DNA from: Selaginella moellendorffii
Taxonomy: Eukaryota > Streptophyta > Lycopodiopsida > Selaginellales > Selaginellaceae
Assembly: GCF_000143415.4 (NCBI RefSeq)
Contig: NW_003314342.1
Span: 99,299 to 163,298, forward strand
DNA: 64,000 nt
Direction: 5' to 3'
Shown here in pieces: positions 11,242 to 22,255 of this stretch. Each line of letters starts with the position of its first letter. The first letter of the stretch is position 1. Below the pieces are notes generated by a model. That model saw only the letters and a list, made by a program, of their open reading frames with translations. It ran no database searches and had not been told where the DNA came from. The position numbers and the translations under genes were made by a program.

Positions 11242-14200
11242 TTACAATTCCACCTCTTGCAAGTCGTCTCCAAACACTCCGGAGGAACTGGCAGCTTCGA
11301 ATCCCACTGTGCCGGACTGTTGATGGTGGTGCCGATGAATCGAACTTTCCTGGTGTTGGTTTTGCTGCTGCTGCTCGACCATCACTGGCGGAGTGACTTC
11401 CAGAGCTGGAGGTGGCGGCAACGAGACGGTCGACGGTGCTGCTGGATAGTGATTCGAATAGAACATTGCTGGCGAAGAGCTGCTCGAGAGATGATCAGGC
11501 GTTGGCCCCGGATCGTTTCTCATATCCTGTACAACCGGCTGAGCGAATGCTCCATTCCCGTTTGAGAACGCCGTGTCGGAGACAAAGGCCGGTGCCGAGT
11601 AAGGATCCACCGAATGGTTGCTGTTGATATCTGGAGCAGCGGCAGCAGCGGCCGCAGGCACGAAAAATCTCCCTGGAGCCAAAGGCTTTGCGCTTGCCTT
11701 TGGCACCACGCCAAACAGTGGAGGAGAGTCCGATGATGTCTTGGATGGTGTTACGCTACCTTTGTTGAATGTATCGACATATCTGCAAAAACTTCGTGAG
11801 ACTGGAGTGATGGGAATGACCAAAACGGTACCTTGATCTAACGTTTTGACGTGCGCGAGCTGCGTACTGGTTACTGCTTGGAGGCATTGGTGGGATTCCA
11901 CTCACAACCGGTTGCGGCCTTTCCGGAGTTGGCTGTGGTCTCTCCGGCGACATGGAAATAGGAGCGCCGTTCTCCTCCACGCGCGAGACGAGCCTGTTTG
12001 CCGTGGGAGGAGGAGCCAACGGAAGCTCTGGCGCTTGTGCCTCGGCTCCTTCTTCAACCCAGCGCTTCAGTGTCTCGTCGTATCTAAACTTGTTGCTGTC
12101 GCCAAGCTTTGCCTGCATCACATACCGACCATCAATCAGCTAGCGCTCTTTCCAAAGCTTCTACAAACCTCCTTCGAAGGTGTTTTTATGAAGCCCATCG
12201 CTCTTTGCACGAAAGAAGTAAAGACGCCTCTGTTTGGCGTTCCTTTCGCTGGACTAACGATCTGATGAAAGAATACAAGTCTTAATCGAAGGTACACAAG
12301 AGCAAGTCGAGTTACCTGTGCAGGCCTAAAGTCAGGCTCAGAAATGCTTCTCGCTGGCATGTTGGATCTTCTCGTAATATCACTTATGGGTTCCATTGAT
12401 GCCGACGAGGCAAGTGATACACTGCTTCTGCTAGAAGCTGTTGCGGGACGGTTATTAATATCAGCATTATCAGAAGCTTTCGGGGGCGAAGGGCCTATCA
12501 TCTTGTGTAGACCAATATTGCCAAAAAACCGTTGCACAATTGACGTCGAGCCTCCCTGGATAACAGGAAAGTGAGTATAAACGCCGAGTGTCCGCTTACA
12601 AACCTGAGAGTGGATACGAAGACGCTCTTCCAAGGCTACAGCCGCTTCTTTGCACACATCAGCTGCATGGCCCGCTGTTTTCAATGTTTTCAACACCGCT
12701 AGGCAATACCTTCGAAGAGAAACCTTGTGTTAACGAAGCATACAGTTAAGAATCACAACCAACCTTAAAGCTTCGTTTATCTTTCCAGCTTCAGCAAGCA
12801 TCGACGCATAAATAAGCTTGTATGGCTGAAAAGGAAGTAAAATAAACTGGGAATTGCCAGTCACTCTTGCAAATTCGTACACTTCCGTTCGCTGATGAAG
12901 AAAAGGTTAACAATTGTTATTGAGGACAAACACGGCTTACCTGGATAGCTTCTGGACTAGCGTACGTGCGTGGATACTTACAATGGTCGGCACCTATAAG
13001 ACAAAGTCTGGCAGAAGGGGAGAAAGGCTCAAAACTAGCATTTGCAACAAGATAGCAAATATGGGCTCCACATATCTGCAAGTTAAAACTATGAGACACA
13101 TCAAAGTGTGACCATGTATATACCTCATCTCGATGTCTCCAGAGACAATCACCAAGATGCATAATCACTCTCTCGTCCCCATTAGTTCGGTTAGCTGCCA
13201 TTATAGCCAGGTTTTCCTGCCATTCTTCGAGCATTCCTTCTACTGCGTCCTGCAAGTCAACATGCACTCCTTAAGCAAGAGAGTAGCTTGATAAAAGTAT
13301 TTCACCTGTGTTGCACCGTCTACAGCGGACGCTGGAACCGGTTGAGGTTGAAGCGCCGTTACGTTTGACAAATTAGTGTTCCCTACGAACACTCCGGCAT
13401 GTTGACCAGCATAAAGAAGAGTTAGAGTCCGGAGGGGAAACCCTGGTTGAAACTGACGTTGAGCCATCTCCGCTATAGTGTCGGTGTAGAACTAAACCAC
13501 AAGACCATCACTAACGGTCTATACATCAAAGCTACAAGACAAGGTACCTTCTCTCCCAGCTGCCGGGCCATAAGAAGAGCACATCCCCAAAGTTGCCCGT
13601 CTTGAGCAGCCCGTAAAGCCTCTTTCTGCTTTCCGGCAATCAGTAGCCTTTTCACCTCAAATGCAGTTGCCTGTCGCCAGAAAGTCTTTGTTTGTATCAA
13701 CTCAAGAGAAAAAGACTGCCCAACCTGCATTTGCTGTTCGGTTGGAGTTGTCTGTAGACAGCGAGAGCCAAAAGCCCATGACTCTTCGCTCTTACTTGGC
13801 TCTAGCAGCTTCGCAAGCGCTACTTCAGGTCCGTTATCATCCTGGATTAAAGACAGTAAGTTATTCCTTCTAGTAAAACACTCAAGAAAAAATAAATTCT
13901 ACCTGCCTACCCATTGCTGCAATATTGACAGTCGACCGAAGGTTGCCGTAGTGTTGGCAGCAAATCTTAAGCACCCCCCACATATACCGCAAGGATGCAA
14001 GGTTACTGCTACCAGATTCTTCCAGTTTCATAGTCTTCTCGTCCAACCATTTCATCACGTCCTTCATGGACGCGTTGCCAGCAAGCGGGCCACTGCTGTG
14101 CCCGTAACCGAGACCAAAGTCTGCCAGCTGATTCATCTGGAAAATCTGAAATGGCTGCGAAGTCGAGAACTGCAGAAACAAAATTTGCGCGGGTTAGCAA

Positions 14201-15464
14201 TCAAACTACTTGCAAAGTTCCTTTCCTTCATTACCTGTTCGGCTCCCTTTGGTTTCATAATCACTAACCTTCCACCAAAACCAAACGCAGTCACAGTACA
14301 GGGTGGTCTTCCCGCAGTCGACCTGAAGGCTTCCTCCTGTGTCCTGGGAGGCGTAACCGCATAGTTTGCTGGCTGACCGAATTGATACTGAGAAGAAGTA
14401 TAAGAGTGATAGTCCTGTGTGCTGCCGTTGTTTCCAGCGTAGTTAGCATAACCTTGTCCAAACTGCTGCTGACTCCCATAGTAGCCGGAAGTTGATTGCT
14501 CCCATTGCCCAGTTTGGTAGTTGTAAGTCCATCCGGGGTACTCGGGAACTTGGTAGCCTTGAGCAGTCTGCGATTGTCCCGTTTGATAGCTAAGACTATC
14601 GTGAGAGACCTGCGGTTGGCCTGTTTGATAGCTAAAACCACCGTGAGAAATCTGCGTTTGACTTGTTCTATTCTCCAGGGGGATCTGCGGTTGAAAGGAA
14701 TTCTGGTACTGGAAAGAATTCTGGCCCTGGTAGCTAAAACTCTCTTGACCAGTTTGCTGCGTTGGAAAAGAATCCTGGCCTTGTTGGTAGCCGAACATCT
14801 GTTGTGGAAAACGCTGGCCCGTGCTCCCTTGGTAGCCGGAAGCGTTCTGGTAGCTATGCGTCTGCTGGGGAAAAGATTGCAGTGTTTCTTCTTGGTAACT
14901 GGAAAAGTCTTGCCCACCCAGATGGCTGCTAAAAGAACTCTGAGGCAAAGTATTTTGGCCTGCCTGGTAGCCAAAACTCTCAGTCGTGGCAGGAACTGGA
15001 GCTTGGATAGAATTCTCAGCCGGAGTATTTTGGCTTGACTGCAAGCCCAAACTCTCAGTAGTGGCAGCCTGTGTTGGAGCTGGATCCTGGTAGTTGAAAA
15101 CCTCCTGGCTGCCCTTCGCTACAAAAGGATCGTAACTCGGTGCATCCTTTGTCGCCAAAGAGCCAAACGACGCCTCTAGAGAATCCTGGTAGCTACCAAA
15201 ATCTTGACCACTCTGGACCTTTGGGGAGAAATCCTCTCCCTGATAGCCAAACGAAGCATCGTTGCCTTGAGCCACTGGAAAACCGATATTGCCCTCCTCC
15301 TTGCCGCTGTTCCCACTCTTCTCCTCCGGATCTAAAGGGCGTGCCGCGGCATCTTGATCCGCCTGTGCCAGGAAGTCCGAGAAGGAGCCGAATCCACTCG
15401 GATCATCGCCCGAGACGAGGCTGTCGAGGCTGTTCCAGCTCACCTCGGAAACTCTGGTCTCCAT
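11242..15464 (-). CDS. SEC16: SEC16/MAIGO5-like COPII coat assembly protein, multi-exon
   Basis: Organises ER exit sites by binding Sec13/Sec23-type COPII subunits. Exon 1 (15464-14235) encodes a long Gln/Tyr/Ser-rich disordered region with repeated S-Y-Q-x-G-Q units, then the block G-R-P-P-C-T-V-T-A-F-G-F-G-G-R-L that starts the Sec16 central domain. After a 65-nt intron the next exon (from 14169) carries F-x-x-x-Q-P-F-Q-I-F and D-V-M-K-W-L-D-E-K. Later exons carry E-V-K-R-L-L-I-A-G-K-Q-K-E-A-L and Q-L-W-G-C-A-L-L-M-A-R-Q-L-G (13730-13550), W-Q-E-N-L-A-I-M-A-A-N-R-T (about 13215) and L-I-Y-A-S-M-L-A-E-A-G-K. C-terminal blocks are D-E-T-L-K-R-W-V-E-E-G near 12070 and R-Y-V-D-T-F-N-K-G at 11780. 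The last intron is 11783-11831 (49 nt). The start was chosen as the first ATG of exon 1. Internal exon limits are not all resolved. Confidence 0.9.
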
Positions 15465-15682
15465 TTGTGGAATCTAGCGTGCTCCCGAGCGCCGAATTAC
15501 ATGGATCTTCGATTCTAGGCAGAGATTTCGCGCTAGATCTACGCGGCCCACCTTTTGCAGCATCCGAATCCAGCTACCATTCGTGAAACCCCATCCCTGT
15601 CCCTTTAACCCTAAAACTACTACTATATTTGATTCCTTGAAATATTCGCAGGCTCGGGAATTTAGGGTTCTAGCGCCCTTTC
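15465..15682. promoter_or_regulatory. Divergent promoter with two telo-box motifs
   Basis: Only 218 bp separate the start codons of SEC16 (-) and neuguidin (+), so the two genes must share this interval. It holds aaccctaa at 15607-15614 and its reverse complement ttagggtt at 15662-15669. These are telo-box-like motifs known from plant promoters of ribosome-biogenesis and translation genes, which fits the neuguidin gene. No obvious TATA box is seen. Confidence 0.5.
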
Positions 15683-16969
15683 ATGGAAAAAGGGGCGGCG
15701 GTCGCGCGCCCGGATGAGAAGCTCATGGCCGAAATGAGAGAGGGCCTGGAGGAGCTGCAGAAGAAATCGCGGGAAATGGCGATCAAGGCATTGGATTTCT
15801 AGTGTCTAGTTCTTTCATTTGGATGACTTAGTTCCTTTCAGGTGAGAGAAGGGGAGAATCAAACGAAGGATGGAATCGGCTACCTAGAAGTGAAGCATTT
15901 GCTTCTATCGAGCTACTGCCAGCATCTCGTGTTCTTGATCCTGTTGAGAGCCGAAGGGAAATGCGATCTTTCCGAGCATCCTGTCATCCAGCGTCTTGCC
16001 GAAATTCGTTTGTTCTTGGAGAAGGTAAGTTTCCAGAAGAATAGCTTCGAGCATATGAGAATAAAAACTGGTTTTTGCAGATCCGTCCCATTGACAAGAA
16101 GCTACAGTATCAAATCGACAAGCTTCTCAAGCAAGCCACAGCACCGGCTAGCGATCAGTACCTGGCCGCTGAGAAAGACGATCTAAAGTACAGGCCTAAT
16201 CCAGACTTGCTCGTTTCCAAAATCGAGGAAGACATGGAGGTACGAAGATCATGGTTTTCTTTTCTCGTGTTTGACAAGATCACGGTTTGCTCTGTAGGGA
16301 AATGGTGGCGTTTACAAGCCACCGAAGATCGCTCCCACGGCTATGGACGAGAAAGAGAGTGCCAAGGACAAAAGGACGAGGCAGCGAGCCGAAAGGGAAG
16401 AGCAGCGTCGAGCTTCACGAAGCTCGTACATCAAATCTATGGTGGATGATCTCGAAGGAAGGCCTGAAGAGGTAAGCATTAACCTCGGTGTTGCCTGTGA
16501 GTTGAAAGTTTTTCTCTTGCCACAGATCCAGCATTCGCTCGGGGCTGAAAGCAAGCAGTTCCAGCGAGAGATGGCGAGGCTGGACGCGCGCGCAAAGCAA
16601 GAGGAAGACATGTTTACTCGTGTTCCTCTGTCCAAGGTGGAACGCAAGAGATTGACACGCTTAAAGCGTTCTCGAAACGGGTAAGCTCCAGAGCTATCGC
16701 GAGTTTTTCTCTGTAACGCTTCTGGATTTGAGTTACAGGCTCCAGGGGCTGATGGATGATTTCACCGACGATGTTGCTGGCTTGGCCTTTACCGAGGACG
16801 ATGGCGATCAACCATCTCGCTCCAAGAAGCTCAAAAAATCCAAAGCTAGCGGCAAGCTTCGCGTAAAGAAACTTAAGGTAAGGAATGAAACATCTATCTA
16901 TCACTAAACGAGTTTTTCTCTTTTGCCTTGCAGGGTAAGTTTAAAAATAAGAAGAAGAACCGCTCGTAA
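15683..16969 (+). CDS. Neuguidin / Sas10-Utp3-C1D family protein (LCP5-like)
   Basis: Nucleolar family acting in 18S rRNA processing with the SSU processome. Exon 1 runs from the ATG at 15683. Exons 2-7 are 15842-16024, 16081-16239, 16298-16471, 16526-16680, 16739-16877 and 16934-16969, split by introns of 54-58 nt with gt..ag ends. The Sas10/Utp3/C1D domain is clear: D-G-I-G-Y-L-E-V-K-H-L-L-L, then L-A-E-I-R-L-F-L-E-K and I-R-P-I-D-K-K-L-Q-Y-Q-I-D-K-L-L. The later Y-R-P-N-P-D-L-L, Y-K-P-P-K-I-A-P and the Lys-rich tail are typical of neuguidin. The first intron is odd: no gt donor lies before an in-frame stop, and the best join is AAG followed by gcattg (15788) to cag at 15841, a GC-AG intron of 54 nt. 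The stop lies 131 bp before the oleosin ATG. Confidence 0.88.
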
Positions 16970-16984
16970 AAACGAAGCGAGGTC

Positions 16985-16990
16985 CACGTG
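16985..16990 (+). promoter_or_regulatory. G-box / ABRE core upstream of oleosin
   Basis: cacgtg in the context tccacgtggt, 111 bp before the oleosin ATG and just after the neuguidin stop. ACGT-core G-boxes are bound by bZIP factors that drive ABA- and desiccation-responsive oleosin genes in plants. A function here is inferred. Confidence 0.4.
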
Positions 16991-17100
16991 GTCATGCCAA
17001 GTGTCAGGTCAGAAGCTCGGTTTTTCAAGCTGAAAAGAAGTTCACTCGTTTCTAGGGACAGGCAAGTGATTCATTCCATCGTTCGTTCTTCGAGCCAGAG

Positions 17101-17532
17101 ATGGCAGATCAGGATCAAGCAAAGCAGCAAGCTCGCCGCATCATGAGCCGGCTGAGGGAGCGCGCGCCGAATTCCCGCCAGCTGCTCGGGATAGTCCTCC
17201 TCCTCACGGCTGCGCTCATCGTTCTAGTTCTCGGTGGCATCACTCTGGCCGGTGCTGGCCTCTCGCTGGCTCTCGCGACGCCGCTCTTCATCCTCTTCAG
17301 CCCGATCCTGGTGCCGCTGGCTGGGATCGTCGCAGTCGGCACCGGAGGATTCGTGTCGCTCAGCGCGGCCTTCGTGACCGCGTGCTCCGCGGTTGCATGG
17401 CTCTACAACTACGTCAAAGGCAGGCACCCGGTGGGAGCTGACAAGATCGACGCTGTCAAGCACAAAATCGCCGATACTGCGTCGCATGTCAGCGAGAAGG
17501 CCAGAGAAGTCGCGCGAGACGTTGGAGCTTGA
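17101..17532 (+). CDS. Oleosin, lipid-droplet structural protein
   Basis: Coats oil bodies in seeds, spores and other tissues. The 143-aa single-exon protein has the standard three-part layout: a basic N-terminal arm (residues 1-27), an uninterrupted hydrophobic hairpin (about 28-100) and an amphipathic C-terminal arm with Lys/Asp-rich helices (about 106-143). The diagnostic proline knot P-x5-S-P-x3-P is exact at P61, S67, P68 and P72, flanked by Leu/Ile/Val-rich stretches. The start was chosen as the first ATG after the short intergenic region; the length is normal for a low-molecular-weight oleosin. In lycophytes oleosins are expected in lipid-rich spores and gametophytes (family knowledge). 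Confidence 0.95.
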   Translation: MADQDQAKQQARRIMSRLRERAPNSRQLLGIVLLLTAALIVLVLGGITLAGAGLSLALATPLFILFSPILVPLAGIVAVGTGGFVSLSAAFVTACSAVAWLYNYVKGRHPVGADKIDAVKHKIADTASHVSEKAREVARDVGA

Positions 17533-17801
17533 GTCCGTCCAGCCGAGATAGTTTTGTTTGCTACTTGCTTTTGGTTGTGTCAATAATAGTACTGTCATTC
17601 TTATCGTTCTTATCTGGAAAACCATGAAGTGTTCTTGTGAAAACTTGAGAATTCCTTGCAAATGCAAAAATGTTTGTTATAGGTTGATCAAATGGAAAAA
17701 TTTCGTTACAAAGTTCTTTGTGACATGCCAATTTAACATACATATAATAGATGAAATTCTTTGTGAAATGCAGAAAGTGATTGTCAGTAGTTATTTGTAA
17801 T

Positions 17802-19691
17802 ATGCCAAAAGTGATTACTGACTTGTGTAGTAACAAGCATGGATACGCCCAGCTCGTGCGCTCTTGCAGCAGCCCCAGAGATCTCCAGCGTGCCATCGCC
17901 ATCCACGCGCAGATCCAAGCCTCACAGTTCAGGCACGACCGCTTCCTCGCCAATCTCCTCGTTGAGATGTATGGCAAGTGCGGCAGTGTTGCGGATGCCC
18001 GCCGCGTCTTCGACTCCATCCCGGATCCAAACAAGTTCTCCTCGACTCTCATGATCGCTGCTCACTCTCAGCACGGCCAAATCGTCCAAGCCCGCGAGCT
18101 CTTTGATCGAATGCCCGAGAAGGATACTGTCACTTGGAATGGCATGGCACGCGCTTATGCCCAGCAAGGGTATCTTGCCGAGGCCAAGGAGCTCTTCGAT
18201 CGGACCCCCCGTCGGGACGTGATCTCGTGGACGACACTGGTTCTTTACTTTGCACACTATGGCCGGCTTGAGGAGTCGTGGAGATCCTTCCACCGGATGC
18301 CCAAGAGGGACACCATGGCGAGTGCTACCATGGTTGCGGCATTTGCCCAGCACGGCCTTGTGGAAGACGCGAAGAGTCTCTTTGATGGATTGCCCGAGAA
18401 GAGCTTGGTCGCGTGGAATTCACTCGTCCAGGGATACGTCCAGGGGGGTCTTGACGAGGAGGCCACCGCGATGCTAGAGAGGATGCCCGAATGGGACATT
18501 GTTTCGTGGAACACGGCTCTACAGTCGTACGTGGATTTGTGTGATTTTGATCGAGCGCGAGATATTTTTCGAAGGATTCCGGAGAGGGACACCATGGCTT
18601 CGACCGCGATGATCCAAGCAAATGGCCAGAGTGGGCATCTGGATGATGCGAGAAGGATCTTTGAGGAGATCAACTTCAAGGATCTGGTGTCATGGGCGAC
18701 AGTGATTGTGGCTTACGTCAACAATGGCAAGATTTTGGAAGCAGAAGAGATGTTTAAGAAAATGCCGCTGTGGAACCTTTGGTCGTCAACTTGCATGATG
18801 GGTGCACATGCCCAAAGAGGGAATTATTCCGAGGTTGAAAGGATGTTTGCTTCCATACCCGATCGCGATGTAATTTGTTGCAATCTCATGCTTGAATGTC
18901 ACGCCCAAGATGGAAAACTGAAAGACGCTATCAAGATCTTTGAGCGAATGCCAAAGCATAACGTACTGTCGTGGACTGGCTCTTCCCACACATATTCTCA
19001 AAAGGGGCACTTTGACGAGGCCGAAAGGATTTACAAGGAGATGCCCCAGCGGCAAATTAACGCTGCTAACACGCTGATTGTGGGATATACCCAATCTGGG
19101 CATATGGACAAGGCAAGGCGGATCTTTGAGAACGTTCCAGAACACAACCCATTGTCATTAACAACCATGATGGGGGCATATGCCCAACGAGGGCATATAT
19201 CACAAGCCAAGTTCTTGTTTGACTCGTCCGTGGAGAAGAGCAGGGTGACCTGGAACTCCATAATGCAGGCCTACGTGAAATCTGGCCATGCAAAAGAAGC
19301 CCTTGAACTGTTTCATGCCATGGTTCTCGAGGGCCATACGCCAAATGATATCACTTTCATTCATGTTCTTAATTGTTGCAGCCATGCCGGATGGCTGCTA
19401 AGTAGCATAGACCACTTTCTGATCATGAGGGACGACTGGGGGATTGCTCCCGTTGCTGATCACTACTGCTGCGTGATCGATCTGTTTGGGCGTGCTGGGC
19501 AGCTCTGGAATGCCCAAGAGATTGTCAAGAGCATGCCGGTGAGAAGAGACGATGTAGCAGTTACCACTTTGCTTGCAGCATGTAGTGTTGCGGGTGACTT
19601 GAAGTGGGCCGAGGGTCTTACAGAGTCTGTGGTCGAAATGGAGGACAAGAATTCCGGGGCGTATGTATTGCTTTCAAACAGTATATCCTAG
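17802..19691 (+). CDS. PPR protein, PLS type without DYW domain
   Basis: Organelle RNA-binding protein family; PLS members specify C-to-U editing sites or other RNA processing. The 629-aa protein is one exon and almost all PPR repeats, with units such as L-F-D-R-M-P-E-K-D-T-V-T-W-N and I-F-E-R-M-P-K-H-N-V-L-S-W-T. The N-terminal start region has H-A-Q-I-Q-A-S-Q-F, L-V-E-M-Y-G-K-C-G and A-R-R-V-F-D. It ends with an E1-like region (Y-C-C-V-I-D-L-F-G-R-A-G-Q, then T-T-L-L-A-A-C, then Y-V-L-L-S-N) and stops there, lacking E2 and DYW, so it would need a partner for editing. The ATG at 17802 is the first in frame; an open frame further upstream begins with TTG. Its 3' end (about 19460-19750) recurs as fragments beside most peptide genes in this window, making this the likely source. 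Confidence 0.9.
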   Translation: MPKVITDLCSNKHGYAQLVRSCSSPRDLQRAIAIHAQIQASQFRHDRFLANLLVEMYGKCGSVADARRVFDSIPDPNKFSSTLMIAAHSQHGQIVQARELFDRMPEKDTVTWNGMARAYAQQGYLAEAKELFDRTPRRDVISWTTLVLYFAHYGRLEESWRSFHRMPKRDTMASATMVAAFAQHGLVEDAKSLFDGLPEKSLVAWNSLVQGYVQGGLDEEATAMLERMPEWDIVSWNTALQSYVDLCDFDRARDIFRRIPERDTMASTAMIQANGQSGHLDDARRIFEEINFKDLVSWATVIVAYVNNGKILEAEEMFKKMPLWNLWSSTCMMGAHAQRGNYSEVERMFASIPDRDVICCNLMLECHAQDGKLKDAIKIFERMPKHNVLSWTGSSHTYSQKGHFDEAERIYKEMPQRQINAANTLIVGYTQSGHMDKARRIFENVPEHNPLSLTTMMGAYAQRGHISQAKFLFDSSVEKSRVTWNSIMQAYVKSGHAKEALELFHAMVLEGHTPNDITFIHVLNCCSHAGWLLSSIDHFLIMRDDWGIAPVADHYCCVIDLFGRAGQLWNAQEIVKSMPVRRDDVAVTTLLAACSVAGDLKWAEGLTESVVEMEDKNSGAYVLLSNSIS

Positions 19692-19757
19692 GTTCATGTC
19701 TAGTATACCCTCGAAGTTCTATAGAACTTTGAGTTAAACTCTTGTAAAGTTTTGGCA

Positions 19758-19937
19758 GAAGAGTCCTTGGTGTTGTTTTTGGTGCTCAACATGTTTGTGA
19801 TGATGCTGGCCATGGGCGTGGACGTGGGAGAAATCGCAAAGACTGCTGCCCAGCGCTGCCAGTCGGGGTGGTATTGATATGACAATACCTGTCACCGTTG
19901 CCAGAGGGGTTGCAACAATCGTTGCTGGGGCAATTGA
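19758..19937 (+). pseudogene. Cys/Trp peptide family, relic without start
   Basis: Sixty codons matching the 65-aa secreted peptide family from its fifth residue on, placed 67 bp after the PPR stop. The start codon and the usual roughly 300-bp promoter segment are missing: the PPR 3' flank ctcttgtaaagttttggca runs directly into the coding sequence. There is a TGA in place of the Trp codon of G-W-Y-W, and a 9-nt in-frame deletion in the second half. It shows the ancestral neighbourhood of PPR 3' end followed by peptide. Confidence 0.8.
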
Positions 19938-21300
19938 AACCAGAGGTTTCAGGGGGTAAGCCAGTTAAGAATCAGCATCGTAATTGCCTTTGATGGGTGA
20001 AAATAAGAATAAAAGACACTTTTCTGTATCGCCTTGCATGAGATATACATGAAATGTCCAGGCGTTGATATTTCCTTGATTTTGACTCCAGGCGCGCTGA
20101 GCTTTCCTTGGGTGGCATTTTACTTTCTTCACTTTGTTCTGTATGTCCCAGCAAACAAACACGGAACTATTAAGGCGGGTTTAGGGTTGAGGAGAAAAAC
20201 TTGTTTCTCTTAGTTTGGGAGAGGCTTGGCGCCATGTTTCTATAAGAGTGATTCTGAGATGTTTAGAGTATTCAAGCTGTGTGACTATGGATAAGTTAGC
20301 TCGAACATCACGTATCTAAACTTGCAAGTGGTCTTGCTTTAGTTTCCATGAGAGCTAAATGGATATATAAATAGTATTTTGAATGAGGACCACAAATAAC
20401 TGCAGAGATGAAAGTTTGCCAGTGCTTTTCAAGGAACCTGACGAACGATTTGAGGCTTTTCTCGAGTACATGGAGAAAGCGGAAGGTTTTTTCCACCTTG
20501 GTAGGTGTTGAGGTGTCGCTGAGAAATACGAAATACAAACTTGTTAGCTGAAATTGCTTGATACAAGAGAGTAAAATGCTCAAAATCAAGTAAAAAAATA
20601 AAAGACAATATATAAATCTTCAGTGACATGAGAATCAGTAATAGTGAGATATCAAGAGTTTGAAATCACTGCTTACTAATAACCTATATGCATGAGAAAT
20701 AAAATGAGAATAATTAAAATCTAGCACACTTTAAAGGTTTTCTAAATTGATCTTACAAAACTGAAAATAATAAAAAAAAAAACATATTAAGAAGAAAAAA
20801 TCTTATGAGAAAGAACTGTTTAGAAATACCCAAAAAGAAAGAAAGTAAGAGCATATAAAAACAATCATATATAAGAAGCAACTTCCATCATAAGGAAATT
20901 AATAACTATAGTAACATTGCATAGTACAAGGGTATGCTAACTTGTTTGTTCTTCTCTAGAAAAAGAAAGGGAACAATACCAAACTGTAAGTTTTTGGAAG
21001 TAACAAATGTTAACCTCCATAATAGGCTCAAAGAGAGAATTTCTCTGAGGTCGTGAGGATGTTTGCTTCCATACCAAAACAAGTCTCTGGATGACTGAAA
21101 GAGTATGGGAACAAAAAAGATTGTAAAGAGAACAAACAATATAAGTATTTCCTAAAGGAATACCATAATGGGTAACTCATCCTTGAGCTTTCCACTTGCT
21201 TTTTGAGCATTTTGCTTTGCTCACAACCTAGTGAAGATCCTTTTGGAAGACCTAGCTACTGTCATCATGGATATGTATTTATATATTAAAGGATCAATTG
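19938..21300. other. AT-rich, no recognised gene
   Basis: Begins with about 40 bp of peptide-gene 3' flank (cagaggtttcagggggtaag), including the donor-like ggggtaag seen in other copies. Beyond about 20030 it is AT-rich with short minus-strand ORFs (60-93 codons) that show no family pattern. Confidence 0.35.
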
Positions 21301-21309
21301 GCTTGAGGG

Positions 21310-21520
21310 ATTTAGGGCTGGAACTGAACTCCAATATTAATATTAATATCTTATCCCTTGCAATTGCTTTCCATAAATATTCTATAGTTAAAATTAATTA
21401 TAACATCTTTAACAAAGAGTTGTTAGTCATTGTTGATTGCTTTAAGGATTGACAATACTTCTTGAAGGGTGATACACATGTTATGATAATCTTTACTGAT
21501 TATAAAAATTTGGAGTATTA
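21310..21520 (+). pseudogene. Ty3/gypsy RNase H fragment
   Basis: The frame reads L-A-I-A-F-H-K-Y-S then I-N-Y-N-I-F-N-K-E-L-L-V-I-V-D-C-F-K, a stop, then F-L-K-G-D-T-H-V and I-F-T-D-Y-K-N-L. This is the well-known RNase H start of gypsy polymerases (INYDIHDKELLAIV... and TDHKNL). Short and with in-frame stops, so a relic. No reverse transcriptase is readable upstream. Confidence 0.7.
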
Positions 21521-22255
21521 ATGCTCATCTTGTGTCCTCAATTGTTGCCAAGTATGCTAGTCTCAATCCTTAATCTCTCACTATCACTTTGTCATTATTC
21601 ATCATCTAGGCAAATGAATGGTAAAGACCTGATACAATTACCTTGCTCTTACTTTAGTTTTTGAACTTCAAAAGCAAGTTTTACTTGACTCCTCTCAGTT
21701 CTAAATCAACTTGATTAGATAGTGTGACTTAACAGTGGTGCCTCCAGTCCAATTATCTTGTTCATCGTCAGATAAAACTCCAACCACTCTCAATGCTCTC
21801 TTGGTCTGACATAAACCTCCATGCAAATCTCCAACTGGACAGAGCAAAAGAGAAGAAAAGAAGTTATCTGGGACAAAACATAGATTTTTTTCTCAAATTT
21901 CTACACCAATAAACTATTTTTTTACAAACAACAATTTGTGAGGATTAATTGATAGATTTATTTGTTCATGAAGTTTGTAAAGTTATAGAAAGACTTACAA
22001 AGGCATGTTGAAGCATATTGAAAGATATCATTGTATGAATAAACTCCTTTTATGCATTGACACATACAAAGTCACTAAAATAGATGTTGAGCAAGATCAA
22101 TAGTTTTACATACCTCAAAATAACCTATGAGGGGAGTGTAATGGCATGATTGAATAATATATAATTATTTTCAAAGACAAAGCTATGTGTAATGATGTAG
22201 GAGATCATCCCAAAATTGAAGAAAACAAAAATCCAAGCTTCTAGTGGTCAAGTAG
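21521..22255. other. AT-rich retroelement-like sequence, no gene
   Basis: Non-coding, AT-rich, probably the continuation of the gypsy relic. Nothing specific is recognisable. Confidence 0.3.

Noticed and set aside
10376-11323. 315-codon plus-strand ORF
   Set aside because: Antisense to the PPR pseudogene and the SEC16 3' region; no family pattern, GC-rich strand effect.
17781-17801. Upstream start of the 17.8-kb PPR at a TTG codon
   Set aside because: Not an ATG; the first in-frame ATG is 17802.
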